Origin: DASZPL01 sp035550315 | Lineage (GTDB): Bacteria > Actinomycetota > Actinomycetes > JAFAQI01 | NCBI GenBank assembly: GCA_035550315.1 | Contig: DASZPL010000139.1 | Span: forward strand, 1 to 64,000 | Direction of reading: 5' to 3' | DNA length: 64,000 bases | In this document: piece after piece, positions 35,662-44,449 of the stretch | How the letters are laid out: each line of letters opens with the position of its first letter | How positions within the stretch are numbered: the stretch's first letter is position 1 | Position numbers and translations under genes: made by a program | Notes under the pieces: generated by a model | Told to the model about the DNA's origin: nothing | The model's database searches: none | The model's input: the letters and a program-made list of their open reading frames with translations, nothing else

Positions 35662-36518
35662 CCGACATCGCCGTCCCCTACTCCGCGCCCGTCGGCCGCG
35701 GCCACCATGAGCCGCTGCCCGCACGGCCGAGCCGCCCGGCGCGCTACCTGCGCGAGACCGCGCTGCTCGTGCGCCGCAGCCTGCGCACGATTCCGCGGGT
35801 GCCGGAACGCCTCAGTGACGTCACGATCCAGCCGGTCGTGTTCACGTTGCTGTTCCTCTACGTGTTCGGCTCCGCCATCCACATCCCGGGCATGCGCTAC
35901 CAGGACTACCTGCTGCCGGGACTGATCGGTCAGAGCCTGGCCTTCGGCGTCGTCGGCGCCGGCGTCGCGACGTCGACCGACTTCACCACCGGCGTGATCG
36001 ACCGGTTCCGCTCGCTGCCGGTGACCCGGCTCGCGGTGATCACCGCACAGGTGGTCGGGCAGATCCTCGAGCAGATCCTGGGCCTCGCCATCGTGATCGC
36101 GATCGGGCTCGGCCTGGGGTGGCGACCGGATCTCAGCGTCACCGGCGGCTTCGAGCTGGCCGGGTTGATGCTGCTCGGTCTGACCGCCTTCACCTGGTTC
36201 GGCGTCCTGATGGGGATGCTGGTCCGCAGTTCCGACGCGATGCAGGGCCTGGGCTTCGCGGTAGTGTTCCCGCTGTCGTTCCTCGCCGGCACGTTCGTGC
36301 CGATCGAAGGGATGAAGACGGTGCCGCGGGTGATCGGTGAATGGGACCCGCTGTCGTCGTTCGTCGCCGCGGTTCGCCACATCAGCCAGGGCACCGACGC
36401 CCACGGATCGTGGCAGTTGACCCACCCGGAGATCGCGATGGTCGGCTGGTGCCTGCTGGTGATCGCGATCTGCGTGCCGCTGGCACTGCATCGGTTCCGC
36501 TCGATGGCCGCGAGCTAG
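35658..36518 (+). CDS. ABC exporter permease (DrrB/ABC-2 type)
   Basis: A 286-residue membrane protein with about six helices and the ABC-2 family stretch QPVVFTLLFLYVFGSAIHIPG at its first helix (QPVVFTLLFLYVFG). FPLSFLAGTFVPIEGMK and EWDPLSSFVAAVRH are conserved in DrrB-like exporters. It forms a transporter with the preceding ATPase, to which it is translationally coupled. Substrate unknown. It converges with the amidohydrolase with a 22-base gap. Confidence 0.9.
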   Translation: MTDIAVPYSAPVGRGHHEPLPARPSRPARYLRETALLVRRSLRTIPRVPERLSDVTIQPVVFTLLFLYVFGSAIHIPGMRYQDYLLPGLIGQSLAFGVVGAGVATSTDFTTGVIDRFRSLPVTRLAVITAQVVGQILEQILGLAIVIAIGLGLGWRPDLSVTGGFELAGLMLLGLTAFTWFGVLMGMLVRSSDAMQGLGFAVVFPLSFLAGTFVPIEGMKTVPRVIGEWDPLSSFVAAVRHISQGTDAHGSWQLTHPEIAMVGWCLLVIAICVPLALHRFRSMAAS

Positions 36519-36540
36519 GCGACGCGAGGAACGCCGCCGG

Positions 36541-37740
36541 TCAGTCCGGCGGGAGCACAACCTCCGGCAGCGGATGGCGGTAGAGCGCCGCGGCGTTCTC
36601 GCAGCAGATCTGGCGCAGCTCGCCCGGCGGCAGGTGACCCCACGCCGCTTCGATGACGTCCTGAGTGTCGGGCCACGTGCTGTCACCGTGCGGGTAGTCG
36701 ACCTCGACCATGATGTTCTCGACGCCGATCCGGTAGCGGGTGTCGATGGTTGACGGGTCGTCGAGCGTGCAGAACCAGAAGTTGCGGGTCAGCACCTCGG
36801 CGGGCCGGATGTCCCAGCCCAAGCCGTAGCCGGACCGGTCGACGATGTTGTCCAGCCGGTCGAGCAGCATCGCCACCCAGCCGATCCCGCCCTCGCTCAT
36901 CGCGATCTTCAACGGCGGGTGCTGCAGCGGGTAGCCGGACCACAACCATTCGGCGCATGCCCCGAGTGACTGCTGGCCGAACAGCGTCGCGACCAGTTGC
37001 ACCGCGGGCGACCCGGGCGGCGGCATCGGCATCCCGGAGCTGCCGACATGCAGCGAGATCACGGTGTCGGTCTCGACGCAGGCCTCGATGATCGGGTCCC
37101 AGTGCTCGCGCTGCCACAACGACGGCAGACCCAGCTCGTGCGGGCGCTCGGGCAACGTGACCGAGGCGAAACCCCGCGCGGCGTTCCGCCGGATCTCGGC
37201 CGCCGCCAGCTGCGGGTCGCTGAGATAGGTAATGCCGAGCGGGACGATGCGCTGCGGGTACGCCGAGTACCACTCGTCGTACAGCCAGTCGTTCCAGGCC
37301 CGCACGCACGCCAGGCCGAGCTCCCGGTCGTCAACCGACGAGAGCACCCGGCCGGAGAACCCGGTGATCTGCGACGGAAAGCTCACCGACGCCCAGATGC
37401 CGGCGAGGTCCATGTCCTTAACCCGCTCGCGCACGTCGTAGCAGCCCGGACGCATCTGGTCGAAGCGAAACGGCTCCATGGTCACCGTCTCCGGGCGGCG
37501 GCCCGCGACCGCGTTCATGCCGACCTGGGTGTAGCGCTTGCCTTCGAATTCCCAGACCTGATGGCCGGACCGGGTTTCGACGATCCGTGGGGCGCGGTCG
37601 GCGAGCGCGGCAGGCATCCGGCCCACGAAAGTGTTTGGCGGCTCGACAACGTGGTCATCGACGGAGATGACGGTGTAGCGCACCCGGCGGGGCTCAGGCT
37701 CCGGCAGAAAGAGAGTGGTGTCGAGTTCGAGGGTCATCAA
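36541..37740 (-). CDS. Amidohydrolase family 2 (PF04909-like), paralogue of 18779 gene
   Basis: A 399-residue TIM-barrel metal-dependent hydrolase. It shares VISVDDHVVEPP (Asp-His-x-x-Glu), MRPGCYDVRERVKDMDLAG and VEVDYPHGDSTWPDT with the gene at 18779, so the two are close paralogues. The His in SLHVGSSGMPMP is a probable metal ligand. Function unknown; related enzymes decarboxylate or hydrolyse ring-cleavage products. Start is either of two adjacent ATGs (37740 or 37737). It stands alone, divergent from the SpoIIE-type phosphatase. Confidence 0.85.
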   Translation of the reverse strand: MMTLELDTTLFLPEPEPRRVRYTVISVDDHVVEPPNTFVGRMPAALADRAPRIVETRSGHQVWEFEGKRYTQVGMNAVAGRRPETVTMEPFRFDQMRPGCYDVRERVKDMDLAGIWASVSFPSQITGFSGRVLSSVDDRELGLACVRAWNDWLYDEWYSAYPQRIVPLGITYLSDPQLAAAEIRRNAARGFASVTLPERPHELGLPSLWQREHWDPIIEACVETDTVISLHVGSSGMPMPPPGSPAVQLVATLFGQQSLGACAEWLWSGYPLQHPPLKIAMSEGGIGWVAMLLDRLDNIVDRSGYGLGWDIRPAEVLTRNFWFCTLDDPSTIDTRYRIGVENIMVEVDYPHGDSTWPDTQDVIEAAWGHLPPGELRQICCENAAALYRHPLPEVVLPPD

Positions 37741-37775
37741 ATCCGTCCCGCCTGCCTACCCCGCTCAGGGTATCG

Positions 37776-37790
37776 GCGGCGGACCGCCGC
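37776..37790. promoter_or_regulatory. GC-rich palindrome GCGGCGG-A-CCGCCGC in a divergent region
   Basis: Perfect seven-base arms around one base, between the amidohydrolase start (37740) and the phosphatase GTG (37810). It may be an operator for either gene. Such GC-rich palindromes also arise by chance in this base composition. Confidence 0.3.
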
Positions 37791-37809
37791 GCGATGCGAG
37801 ACTTCGTCG

Positions 37810-40032
37810 GTGACCACAGACGAGTGTCCGCCGGCCAGCGCGGCCGGCGGCATCGACTGGAGGCCTGACGAGATGTTCCGACTGGCCGAGACGCCGGAAG
37901 CCGTGACCGCGGCGCGTCGCTTCGTGGTCGAGCGGGCGACCGCGAACGGCGCCGAGGCACTGTCGGCCGATGCCGCGATGGTCGCGGCTGAGCTGCTCGC
38001 GAACGCCCGGCAGCACGGCCTGCCACCCGTCGTCGTACGCACCCACGCCGAGCCCGGCCTGGTGCGGATCGAAGTGCAGGACGCGAACCCGCACCCACCG
38101 ATCCGTCCGACGCCGAGCCTGAGCAACATGACCGGTCGCGGCATCGTGCTGGTCGAGGCGGTGGCGAGCGACTGGGGCACCCGGCGCGAGCCCGGCGGCG
38201 GCAAGACGGTGTGGGCCGAGCTGCGCAGCGACCATCGGGTGCCGCACGCCCAGCGAACCGTGTCGGTCGACGACGACCCAACGACCGGCTGGCCGGACGA
38301 CGCCGACGAGGCGGAGCCGCGCTTCACGATCGTCCTCGGCGACGTACCAACCGAGCTACTCATCGAAGCCAAGGCTCACATCGACAACCTGGTGCGAGAG
38401 TTCACCCTGGCCGCCGCCGGTGAACCGGCCGGCGTGGCGGTGCCGAAGCACCTGGCTGAGCTAATCGAGACCGTCGTGCACGGCTTCGCCGAGGCCCGCA
38501 CCGCGATCAAGCGGCAGGCACTCGCCGCGGCCAGCCGCGGTGAGGTCCGCACCCGGCTGACGCTGCAGCTGCCGGTGTCGGCGGCGGAGACCGGCGAGGC
38601 GTATCTCGCCGCGCTCGACGAGGCAGACGGCTACGCCCGGGCCGGCCGGCTGCTCACCCTCGAGACGCCACCCGAACACCGGCTGTTCCGACGGTGGTAC
38701 GTCGAGGCGGTCATCACGCAGCTACGACAAGCCGCGGCTGGCCTGCTGCCGTCACCGGTCGTTCCGTTCGAGCAGCGACTGCTCGACGAGGTACGCCGGC
38801 TGTCGATCGCGCAGCTGGACAGTGACCGGGCGGCGCGGCTGCAGCGGGTGACGGCGGCATTGGTCCGCGCGACGACCCCGGAGGACGTCGCGGCCGTGGT
38901 CGTCTCGCAGGGCGTCGCGGTGCTAGGCGCTTCGGGCGGCAGCTTGCTCGTGCTCTCCGAGGACGGCGAGCACCTGGCCGTGCCCGGGGCAGTCGGCTAC
39001 GGCGAGGACTTGGTCAGCCAGTTGCGGGAAGAACTCCCCAGTGCGCAGCTGCCGGCAGCGACCGCACTGCGCACCGGCGAGCCGGTGTGGCTCGAGTCGC
39101 CGGAGGACTTCGACGCGGCGTTCTCCGAGCTTCGGACGTTCGAGCCGCAGTCCGCCGCGCTCTGCGCCGTACCGCTGATGGTCGCCGGCACGCCGGTCGG
39201 CGCACTGCGGTTCAGCTTCGAGACGCCGAAGCTTTTCGACGAGGACGAGCGGACCTTCGTGCTCGCGCTCGCCGCGCAGACCGCCCAGACGCTGCACCGT
39301 GCTGAGATCTTCGAGGCGGAACGGCAGGCGGCGCTGGACCTGCAACGCGAGCTGCTGCCGGAGGAGATCCCGACGATCCCGGGCTGGGACATCGCCGCGC
39401 ACTACAGCCCAGCAGACGGGCAAGAGGTCGGCGGTGACTTCTACGACGTCATCGCGCTGTCGGACGGCCGGGTGGCCGCCGTCGTGGGCGACGTCATGGG
39501 CCGAGGCGTGCGGGCAGCCGCCGCCATGGCCCGGATCCGCTCCACCATTCGCGCCTACGTGCTCGACGATCCCGACCCCTCGCGAGTCGCCGAAAAGCTC
39601 GACTATTACTTCGCCGAGCTCGAGCTGGGCCAGTTCGTCACTGTCATCTACTTCCTGGTCCTCCCGGAGAGCGACTTCGTCCGGGTCGTCAACGCCGGCC
39701 ACCTGCCGCCGGTCTTGGTGACAGCCTGGGGCAGCGAGCTGGTCGACACCTCGGTCGGGCTTCCGTTCGGGGTCGGCGGGGACACCCGAGCGGTTTCCGA
39801 GGTGGCGCTTCCGCCCGGCGCGGCTCTCGTGGCGATCACGGACGGCCTGGTGGAGCGGCGCGGCGAAGACATGGACGAAGGCATGGACCGGGTCCTTCGC
39901 GCGGTCAGCGAGCGGACCTATCGGCACGCGCACGACATCCTGACCGACATCGTCGGGTCCAGTCCGGCCGGGTCCGGCCACGATGACGACGTCACGGTCG
40001 TCGTGTTGCAACGCCGGGAGTCGACCCGATAG
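37810..40032 (+). CDS. HATPase-GAF-SpoIIE (PP2C) signalling phosphatase
   Basis: A 740-residue protein. Residues 15-140 are an anti-sigma-type HATPase (N-box ELLANARQHG, G-box GRGIVLVEAV). Residues 150-340 are helical. A GAF sensor spans about 347-493. A SpoIIE-like PP2C phosphatase spans about 510-735 (LQRELLPEEIP, GGDFYDVIALSDG, VGDVMGRGV, VNAGHLPPVL, ITDGLVERRG). Such proteins switch partner anti-sigma-factor antagonists in general stress pathways. No STAS or sigma gene is near. The GTG at 37810 has no clear Shine-Dalgarno. Confidence 0.9.
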   Translation: MTTDECPPASAAGGIDWRPDEMFRLAETPEAVTAARRFVVERATANGAEALSADAAMVAAELLANARQHGLPPVVVRTHAEPGLVRIEVQDANPHPPIRPTPSLSNMTGRGIVLVEAVASDWGTRREPGGGKTVWAELRSDHRVPHAQRTVSVDDDPTTGWPDDADEAEPRFTIVLGDVPTELLIEAKAHIDNLVREFTLAAAGEPAGVAVPKHLAELIETVVHGFAEARTAIKRQALAAASRGEVRTRLTLQLPVSAAETGEAYLAALDEADGYARAGRLLTLETPPEHRLFRRWYVEAVITQLRQAAAGLLPSPVVPFEQRLLDEVRRLSIAQLDSDRAARLQRVTAALVRATTPEDVAAVVVSQGVAVLGASGGSLLVLSEDGEHLAVPGAVGYGEDLVSQLREELPSAQLPAATALRTGEPVWLESPEDFDAAFSELRTFEPQSAALCAVPLMVAGTPVGALRFSFETPKLFDEDERTFVLALAAQTAQTLHRAEIFEAERQAALDLQRELLPEEIPTIPGWDIAAHYSPADGQEVGGDFYDVIALSDGRVAAVVGDVMGRGVRAAAAMARIRSTIRAYVLDDPDPSRVAEKLDYYFAELELGQFVTVIYFLVLPESDFVRVVNAGHLPPVLVTAWGSELVDTSVGLPFGVGGDTRAVSEVALPPGAALVAITDGLVERRGEDMDEGMDRVLRAVSERTYRHAHDILTDIVGSSPAGSGHDDDVTVVVLQRRESTR

Positions 40033-40039
40033 CGGGTCG
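40022..40039. promoter_or_regulatory. Inverted repeat CGACCCG-ATAG-CGGGTCG
   Basis: Perfect seven-base arms; the phosphatase TAG stop lies in the loop. It covers the -35 zone of the MarR promoter, 7 bases before its -10 box. It could be the MarR operator or a hairpin terminator of the phosphatase gene. Confidence 0.5.
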
Positions 40040-40045
40040 GCTGTC

Positions 40046-40051
40046 TAAAGT
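40046..40051 (+). promoter_or_regulatory. -10 box TAAAGT of a leaderless MarR gene
   Basis: TAAAGT fits TANNNT and ends 6 bases before the GTG at 40058, the spacing for transcription beginning at the start codon. No Shine-Dalgarno is present. Confidence 0.5.
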
Positions 40052-40057
40052 CAGGCG

Positions 40058-40564
40058 GTGGCGTCACCACCGTTGCCCACCGACCCAATCACCGAAGCGC
40101 ACCGCCAGTGGGTGGCGCACGGCTGGGGTGCGGCGGCGGACGGCATGGCCGCCGTCACCTCAATCATGCGCGCGCAGCAGATCATGCAGGCGCGCGTCGA
40201 CCAGGTGCTGCGGCCGCACGGTGTGACGTTCGCGCGCTACGAGTTGTTGATGCTGCTGCTGTTCAGCCGTCGCGGCGCGCTGCCGATCAACCGGACCAGT
40301 GCCCGGCTGCAGGTGCATCCGACGAGCATGACCAACGCCATCGACCGGCTCGAGGGCGCCGGCCTGGTTGAGCGGCAACCGCACCCGACGGACCGGCGCA
40401 TCACGTTGGTTGCAATTACCGATGCCGGCCGCAAGTTGGCGCTGGCCGCGACAGTCGACCTCAACGCCGCCGTGTTCGAACAGCCGGACCTGTCGGACCG
40501 GCAGCTTGCCGCGCTCGTAGCCAGCATCACGGAGCTGCGACGCCGCGCCGGCGACTTCGCCTGA
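40058..40564 (+). CDS. MarR-family regulator
   Basis: A 168-residue winged-helix regulator. The recognition helix region is RLQVHPTSMTNAIDRLEGAG, and the wing is VERQPHPTDRRITLVAITDAG (DRR motif). MarR dimers respond to phenolic or acyl ligands. The start is a GTG 6 bases behind a -10 box, so the message is probably leaderless. The palindrome at 40022-40039 is a good candidate for its own operator. It converges with the DUF2332 gene that ends the large minus operon. Confidence 0.9.
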   Translation: MASPPLPTDPITEAHRQWVAHGWGAAADGMAAVTSIMRAQQIMQARVDQVLRPHGVTFARYELLMLLLFSRRGALPINRTSARLQVHPTSMTNAIDRLEGAGLVERQPHPTDRRITLVAITDAGRKLALAATVDLNAAVFEQPDLSDRQLAALVASITELRRRAGDFA

Positions 40565-40594
40565 CCTACGCGATCCTCACGCAGTCGAGGCGGC

Positions 40595-41674
40595 TCATCG
40601 TTCCCAGTGCACCGGGATCCCGTGTGGTGAGACGGCGCCAAGGATCCGTCGCTCGCCGCCCGGCCAGGTCGTCAGCGCTACCAGAAACTCGTGGGGACGA
40701 TCGGCGGCGCGTCGCTCCGGCTCGAACGACAAACGGGCGAAGCGTCGGTCGGACGTCGCGTCGGCTACCAACGCATCGATCGCGGCGGCAAGGGCGGCCC
40801 GCTGCGGGCGGTCGAGGTACTGCTGGAAGACCGAATGCCACAGCACGGTCCACGTGCCGTTCACGAGGGTGGCCGCGCCAACCGTGTCGGTCGCCGGCTC
40901 GGCGCGCACGTCGACCGGGATCTGCCGAGCGAGCTCGATCGCGCCGCGCAGCCGGATGAGCCGCTCCACCTGATCCGGCCACACGTAGGCCGCGAGCATC
41001 AGCTGGCCGGACTCGGTGGTCGGGTCGATCGGCGTCAGGTCGCCGCCACGGCGACTGACGACCTCGATCACGCTGTCGGGCGGCGGCACACCCTGCCACG
41101 CCATGCCCAACTGCACCGGTGATGCCGGGTCACCGTGGGGGGTTCCGCGGCCGTCGATGCGAAACCGATCGGCCCGCAGGTTGAGGCCAGCGCTGGTCCC
41201 GATTTCCACGAGCCGGATCGGCAGGGCGGCTTCGTCGCAGATGTGCCGGAGCCCACCCACCAGGGCAGCCCCGCGGCCGACCTCGTTGGTCTGCGGAGGC
41301 CGCAGCAACCACTCGCGAATCCGGTCGGTCTCGCTCTCCAGCAACCCCGCCACGGCACGCCATGCGTCCTCGCCGCCGGGGCCGCGATCCGCGGTCCCGC
41401 CGACCGAGGGAAAGTACGGCGCGACCTGTGGCGCGAGGCCTTCCAACACCATCCCGTGCACGCCACCCATCAGGCGCAGGGCGAGTGCGCTCGGGCCGGG
41501 GTCTTGGAAGTGGCCATCGAGGACGGTGGCGGTGATGCCATCGGCGAGTACGTCCGACGCGGCGTGACGGATCAGTTCGCCGTACATCGCGCTTCCCATC
41601 GCGATGCACGCGTCCGCCTGCTGATGAAAGATCCGGGCGGTCCGCGACCGCGGATCTTCCGCGGTCTGAGTCAC
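40595..41674 (-). CDS. DUF2332-family protein, second copy
   Basis: A 359-residue paralogue of the gene at 31003. It keeps QTNEVGRGAALVGGL and the glycine motif LVEIGTSAGLNLRADRF. The GTG start overlaps the TetR stop by four bases. It is the last gene of a six-gene operon starting at 46488. A SAM-dependent activity is possible from the fold, but function is unknown. Confidence 0.75.
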   Translation of the reverse strand: MTQTAEDPRSRTARIFHQQADACIAMGSAMYGELIRHAASDVLADGITATVLDGHFQDPGPSALALRLMGGVHGMVLEGLAPQVAPYFPSVGGTADRGPGGEDAWRAVAGLLESETDRIREWLLRPPQTNEVGRGAALVGGLRHICDEAALPIRLVEIGTSAGLNLRADRFRIDGRGTPHGDPASPVQLGMAWQGVPPPDSVIEVVSRRGGDLTPIDPTTESGQLMLAAYVWPDQVERLIRLRGAIELARQIPVDVRAEPATDTVGAATLVNGTWTVLWHSVFQQYLDRPQRAALAAAIDALVADATSDRRFARLSFEPERRAADRPHEFLVALTTWPGGERRILGAVSPHGIPVHWER

Positions 41675-42294
41675 GGCAGCAACCGGTCGAGCAGCGCGGC
41701 GAGCCCGAGCTCGAACGTCGCCTCGTGGTCCGGCAGTTCGGAGAGCGCCTGGATCAGTGCCTGGTCGCTGTCCGCCGGCCAGGCGCCGGGGTCGGTCACA
41801 CCGGTCGTCGGACCGCGTTCGGCGGTGCGTTGCATCAGCACCGACGACGCCACGTGATGCTGCAGCGCCCTAATCAGCGGCGCGGCGGCGGCGCCGGTCA
41901 GGCCGATGCCGGCAAGCTCCTCGGCGATCTGCGCCTGCATCGGCTGGAACATCCGCGCGGTCTTGCCTCGGGCGTGCGCCAGGCCGATCAGGTGCGGGTG
42001 CTCCCAGAGCCGACGGCGCCACTGCCGCGCGATCGACGTCAGCCGCACCGTGGTAGTTGCGCCGGAGACTCGGACCCGGCCCAGGTCGGCAAGCAACCGG
42101 TCGACCAGCAGGTCGAGCAGCGCATCGCGGTTGCCGACGTGCCAGTAGATCGCGGTGACCGCCGTACCCAGCTCGGCGGCCAGCCGGCGCATCGTGAGTG
42201 CGCTGATGTCATCGGCCTCGACCAGTCGCGCTGCGGCGTCGACGACGAGGTCGCGGGTGAGCGGCTGGTCCCGAGCGCGTGCCGGTTGGCTCAC
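41671..42294 (-). CDS. TetR-family regulator (TetR_C_1-like)
   Basis: A 207-residue regulator with TRDLVVDAAARLVEADD, then LTMRRLAAELGTAVTAIYWH as the helix-turn-helix. The C-terminal half resembles classic TetR. The GTG overlaps the amidohydrolase stop. Being inside the six-gene operon, it probably controls that operon through the palindrome at 46512-46528. Confidence 0.87.
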   Translation of the reverse strand: MSQPARARDQPLTRDLVVDAAARLVEADDISALTMRRLAAELGTAVTAIYWHVGNRDALLDLLVDRLLADLGRVRVSGATTTVRLTSIARQWRRRLWEHPHLIGLAHARGKTARMFQPMQAQIAEELAGIGLTGAAAAPLIRALQHHVASSVLMQRTAERGPTTGVTDPGAWPADSDQALIQALSELPDHEATFELGLAALLDRLLP

Positions 42295-43562
42295 CCCGGC
42301 ACGGGTGCGAGTGGGAAGTCGTGGCCGGTCAGCCAGTGCCGGCCGACCTCGCGGTGACCCGCCCACCGCTCGACGTTGGCGGCATCGTCCACCTGGCCGA
42401 GCGACTCGGGTGTCACGTTGATCCGCTCGGCGTGCGGTCGCAGCGACGCCAGGTCGAAGCCGTAGACCTCGGCCGCGGCCTCGCCGATCATCCGGCGGGT
42501 CTCCGCGATGGGGACGTCGTGGTAGGTCTTCGCCAGCCACTCCCGGGAGTGCGGCCAGGTGCCCTCGGGATGCGGGAAGTCGTTGCCCCACAACATGTTG
42601 TCGAGCCCGATCTCGTAACGCATGCCGATCTCGCGCCGCTTCGTGTTGGACGAGCCGATGAAGCAGTTGCGGTCGAACAACTCGCTCGGCAACGTGCTGA
42701 TCCCGAGCGACGCCAGCTTCTCCGCGCCCTTCTGGCCCAGGAACAGCCGGTCCCAGAACCACAGCAGGCCGGGCACCCACCAGCAGCCCGCCTCGGTGAC
42801 GCCGAACCGCAGCTTCGGGAACCGCTCGAAGACACCGGACCACAACATGAACCAGAGCGGACGCGCCGGCCACCACACGACCTCGGTCACGTAGATGCCG
42901 AGGTGGTCGTCGTAGGAGTCCTTGTCCGCCGGCCCGCTGTGCGTCACGACCGGCATCGCAAGCTCCTCGCACAGCTGCCACACCGGGTCGTAGCGACGCG
43001 AATGGTAGGGCTCGGCGTGCATCCACATCGCCGGGATCATGACGGCGCGCAGCCCGGAGTCGTAGGCGCGCCGGATCTCGCCGAGCACGTCGTCGAGGTC
43101 GGCCGTGATCTGCACGAGGGCGGCGCCGCGGCGCCGTTCCGGTGCGTCGGCGCAGAGCTCGGCGAGCCACCGGTTGTGCGCCCGCGCACCGGCCAGGCCA
43201 AGCTCCGGATCGAGGTCGCCGGACAGGCCGAGACCGACACCGAACGGCGCGCAGGTGCGGCTCTCGACGGCGTCGGCGTCCGGGAAGATCACTTCGGCGG
43301 TGATGCCGTCGTTGTCCATCTCCTTGTTGCGCCGCTGCGCATCCCAGCCGCCCTCGAGACCCTCCTCGTTCTCGGCGAACCACTTCTCGGCGAACGCCTT
43401 GTCGGACGTCCCCATCTTGTGGATCTCCTCGACCGCCTGGTCACGACCGGCAAGGAACTCGTCGAACGCGGGCCAGTACTTCTGCTCGAGGTGGTCGCGG
43501 TAGAGCGGCGTCGGCAGGCCCGCGTGTGCGTCAGCGGAGATGACGGTGTACGGCTCGGTCAT
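42291..43562 (-). CDS. Amidohydrolase family 2 (PF04909-like)
   Basis: A 423-residue TIM-barrel enzyme starting MTEPYTVISADAHAGLPT. The metal site uses Asp-x-His (SADAH), a central His in VVTHSGPADKDS and Asp in MLWGNDFPHPEGTWPHS. It pairs by sequence with the gene at 45244 in the same operon (SADCH, WGSDYPHKEGSHP). The two may act on related compounds or in successive steps. GAAGGAG precedes the ATG by 6 bases, 10 bases after the SDR stop. Confidence 0.85.
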   Translation of the reverse strand: MTEPYTVISADAHAGLPTPLYRDHLEQKYWPAFDEFLAGRDQAVEEIHKMGTSDKAFAEKWFAENEEGLEGGWDAQRRNKEMDNDGITAEVIFPDADAVESRTCAPFGVGLGLSGDLDPELGLAGARAHNRWLAELCADAPERRRGAALVQITADLDDVLGEIRRAYDSGLRAVMIPAMWMHAEPYHSRRYDPVWQLCEELAMPVVTHSGPADKDSYDDHLGIYVTEVVWWPARPLWFMLWSGVFERFPKLRFGVTEAGCWWVPGLLWFWDRLFLGQKGAEKLASLGISTLPSELFDRNCFIGSSNTKRREIGMRYEIGLDNMLWGNDFPHPEGTWPHSREWLAKTYHDVPIAETRRMIGEAAAEVYGFDLASLRPHAERINVTPESLGQVDDAANVERWAGHREVGRHWLTGHDFPLAPVPG

Positions 43563-43572
43563 GTCTGCTCCT

Positions 43573-44448
43573 TCAGCCCGGGACGGCGCGGAGGTAGTCG
43601 GGGTTGCTGCGCGCGAGGATGGAGTCGGTGCGGGCCCGCAGCGCATCGTCGGTGCGCGGGTTGGCGGGGTGGATCCAGAACGTGTCGGCGCGGATGCCGG
43701 CGACGACCGCGTCGGCAACCTCTGCCGGCTCGGTGTAGGCGATCGGCACACCGGCGGCCTTCATCTGTTGCTCGAGCTCGTCGACGGTGACGTACGGCGT
43801 GACCCGCGGCCGGGTCTTCGCGAACCGGTCGGGCCGGGAACGCCACGACTCGAACAGGCCGGTCCGCAGCATGTGCGGCCCGGGGAAGAGCACCGACGCC
43901 GACAGCTGGGTGTCCTGCAACTGGCCGTAGAGGCACTCGGTGATCGTCACGACCGCCGCCTTGGTGGCGGCGTACTGCGGCGTGGACGGCATCGGCGAGA
44001 TCCCACCGTTGCCGCTGGAGGTGTTGACGACGTGGCCCTCGTCACCTTGCGCCAGCATCGTCGGCAGGAACGCGTTGATGCCGTGGATGACGCCCCAGAC
44101 GTTGACGGCGATCGCCCACTCCCAGTCCCGGAGCTCGTGCTCCCAGATCGGTCCTTCGGCACCGGCGCCGATCCCCGCGTTGTTGCAGACGACGTGCACC
44201 GCGCCGTACTTCTGCAGCGCGGCGTCGCGCAGCGCGACCACGGAGTCGAAGGTCGTGACGTCGGTCGGCACGCCGATCACGTCGAGCCCGGCGTCGGTCA
44301 ACTCGTCGACCGCAGCCTGCAACGGACCGTCCTGCACGTCGGCGAGCACGACCTTCATGCCGGCCCGGCCAAACGCCTCCCCCATCGCTCGGCCGATGCC
44401 GCCGGCCCCGCCGGTCACCACGGCCACGCGGCCGTTGAGCTCTTTCAC
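43573..44448 (-). CDS. Short-chain dehydrogenase/reductase (SDR)
   Basis: A 291-residue classical SDR. NAD(P) motif VTGGAGGIGRAMG, NNAGIGAG, active-site Ser in VNTSSGNGG and YAATK (Tyr-x3-Lys), so the tetrad is complete. It probably oxidises or reduces a hydroxyl or keto group. The GTG start is 2 bases after the decarboxylase-like gene stop, so the genes are coupled. Confidence 0.9.
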   Translation of the reverse strand: MKELNGRVAVVTGGAGGIGRAMGEAFGRAGMKVVLADVQDGPLQAAVDELTDAGLDVIGVPTDVTTFDSVVALRDAALQKYGAVHVVCNNAGIGAGAEGPIWEHELRDWEWAIAVNVWGVIHGINAFLPTMLAQGDEGHVVNTSSGNGGISPMPSTPQYAATKAAVVTITECLYGQLQDTQLSASVLFPGPHMLRTGLFESWRSRPDRFAKTRPRVTPYVTVDELEQQMKAAGVPIAYTEPAEVADAVVAGIRADTFWIHPANPRTDDALRARTDSILARSNPDYLRAVPG

Positions 44449-44449
44449 C

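Noticed and set aside
9580..37823. GTGACCACAGACGA is shared by the starts of P450 (9580) and phosphatase (37810)
   Set aside because: Fourteen identical bases encode the common start MTTD; the following residues and upstream regions differ. Likely chance from codon bias.
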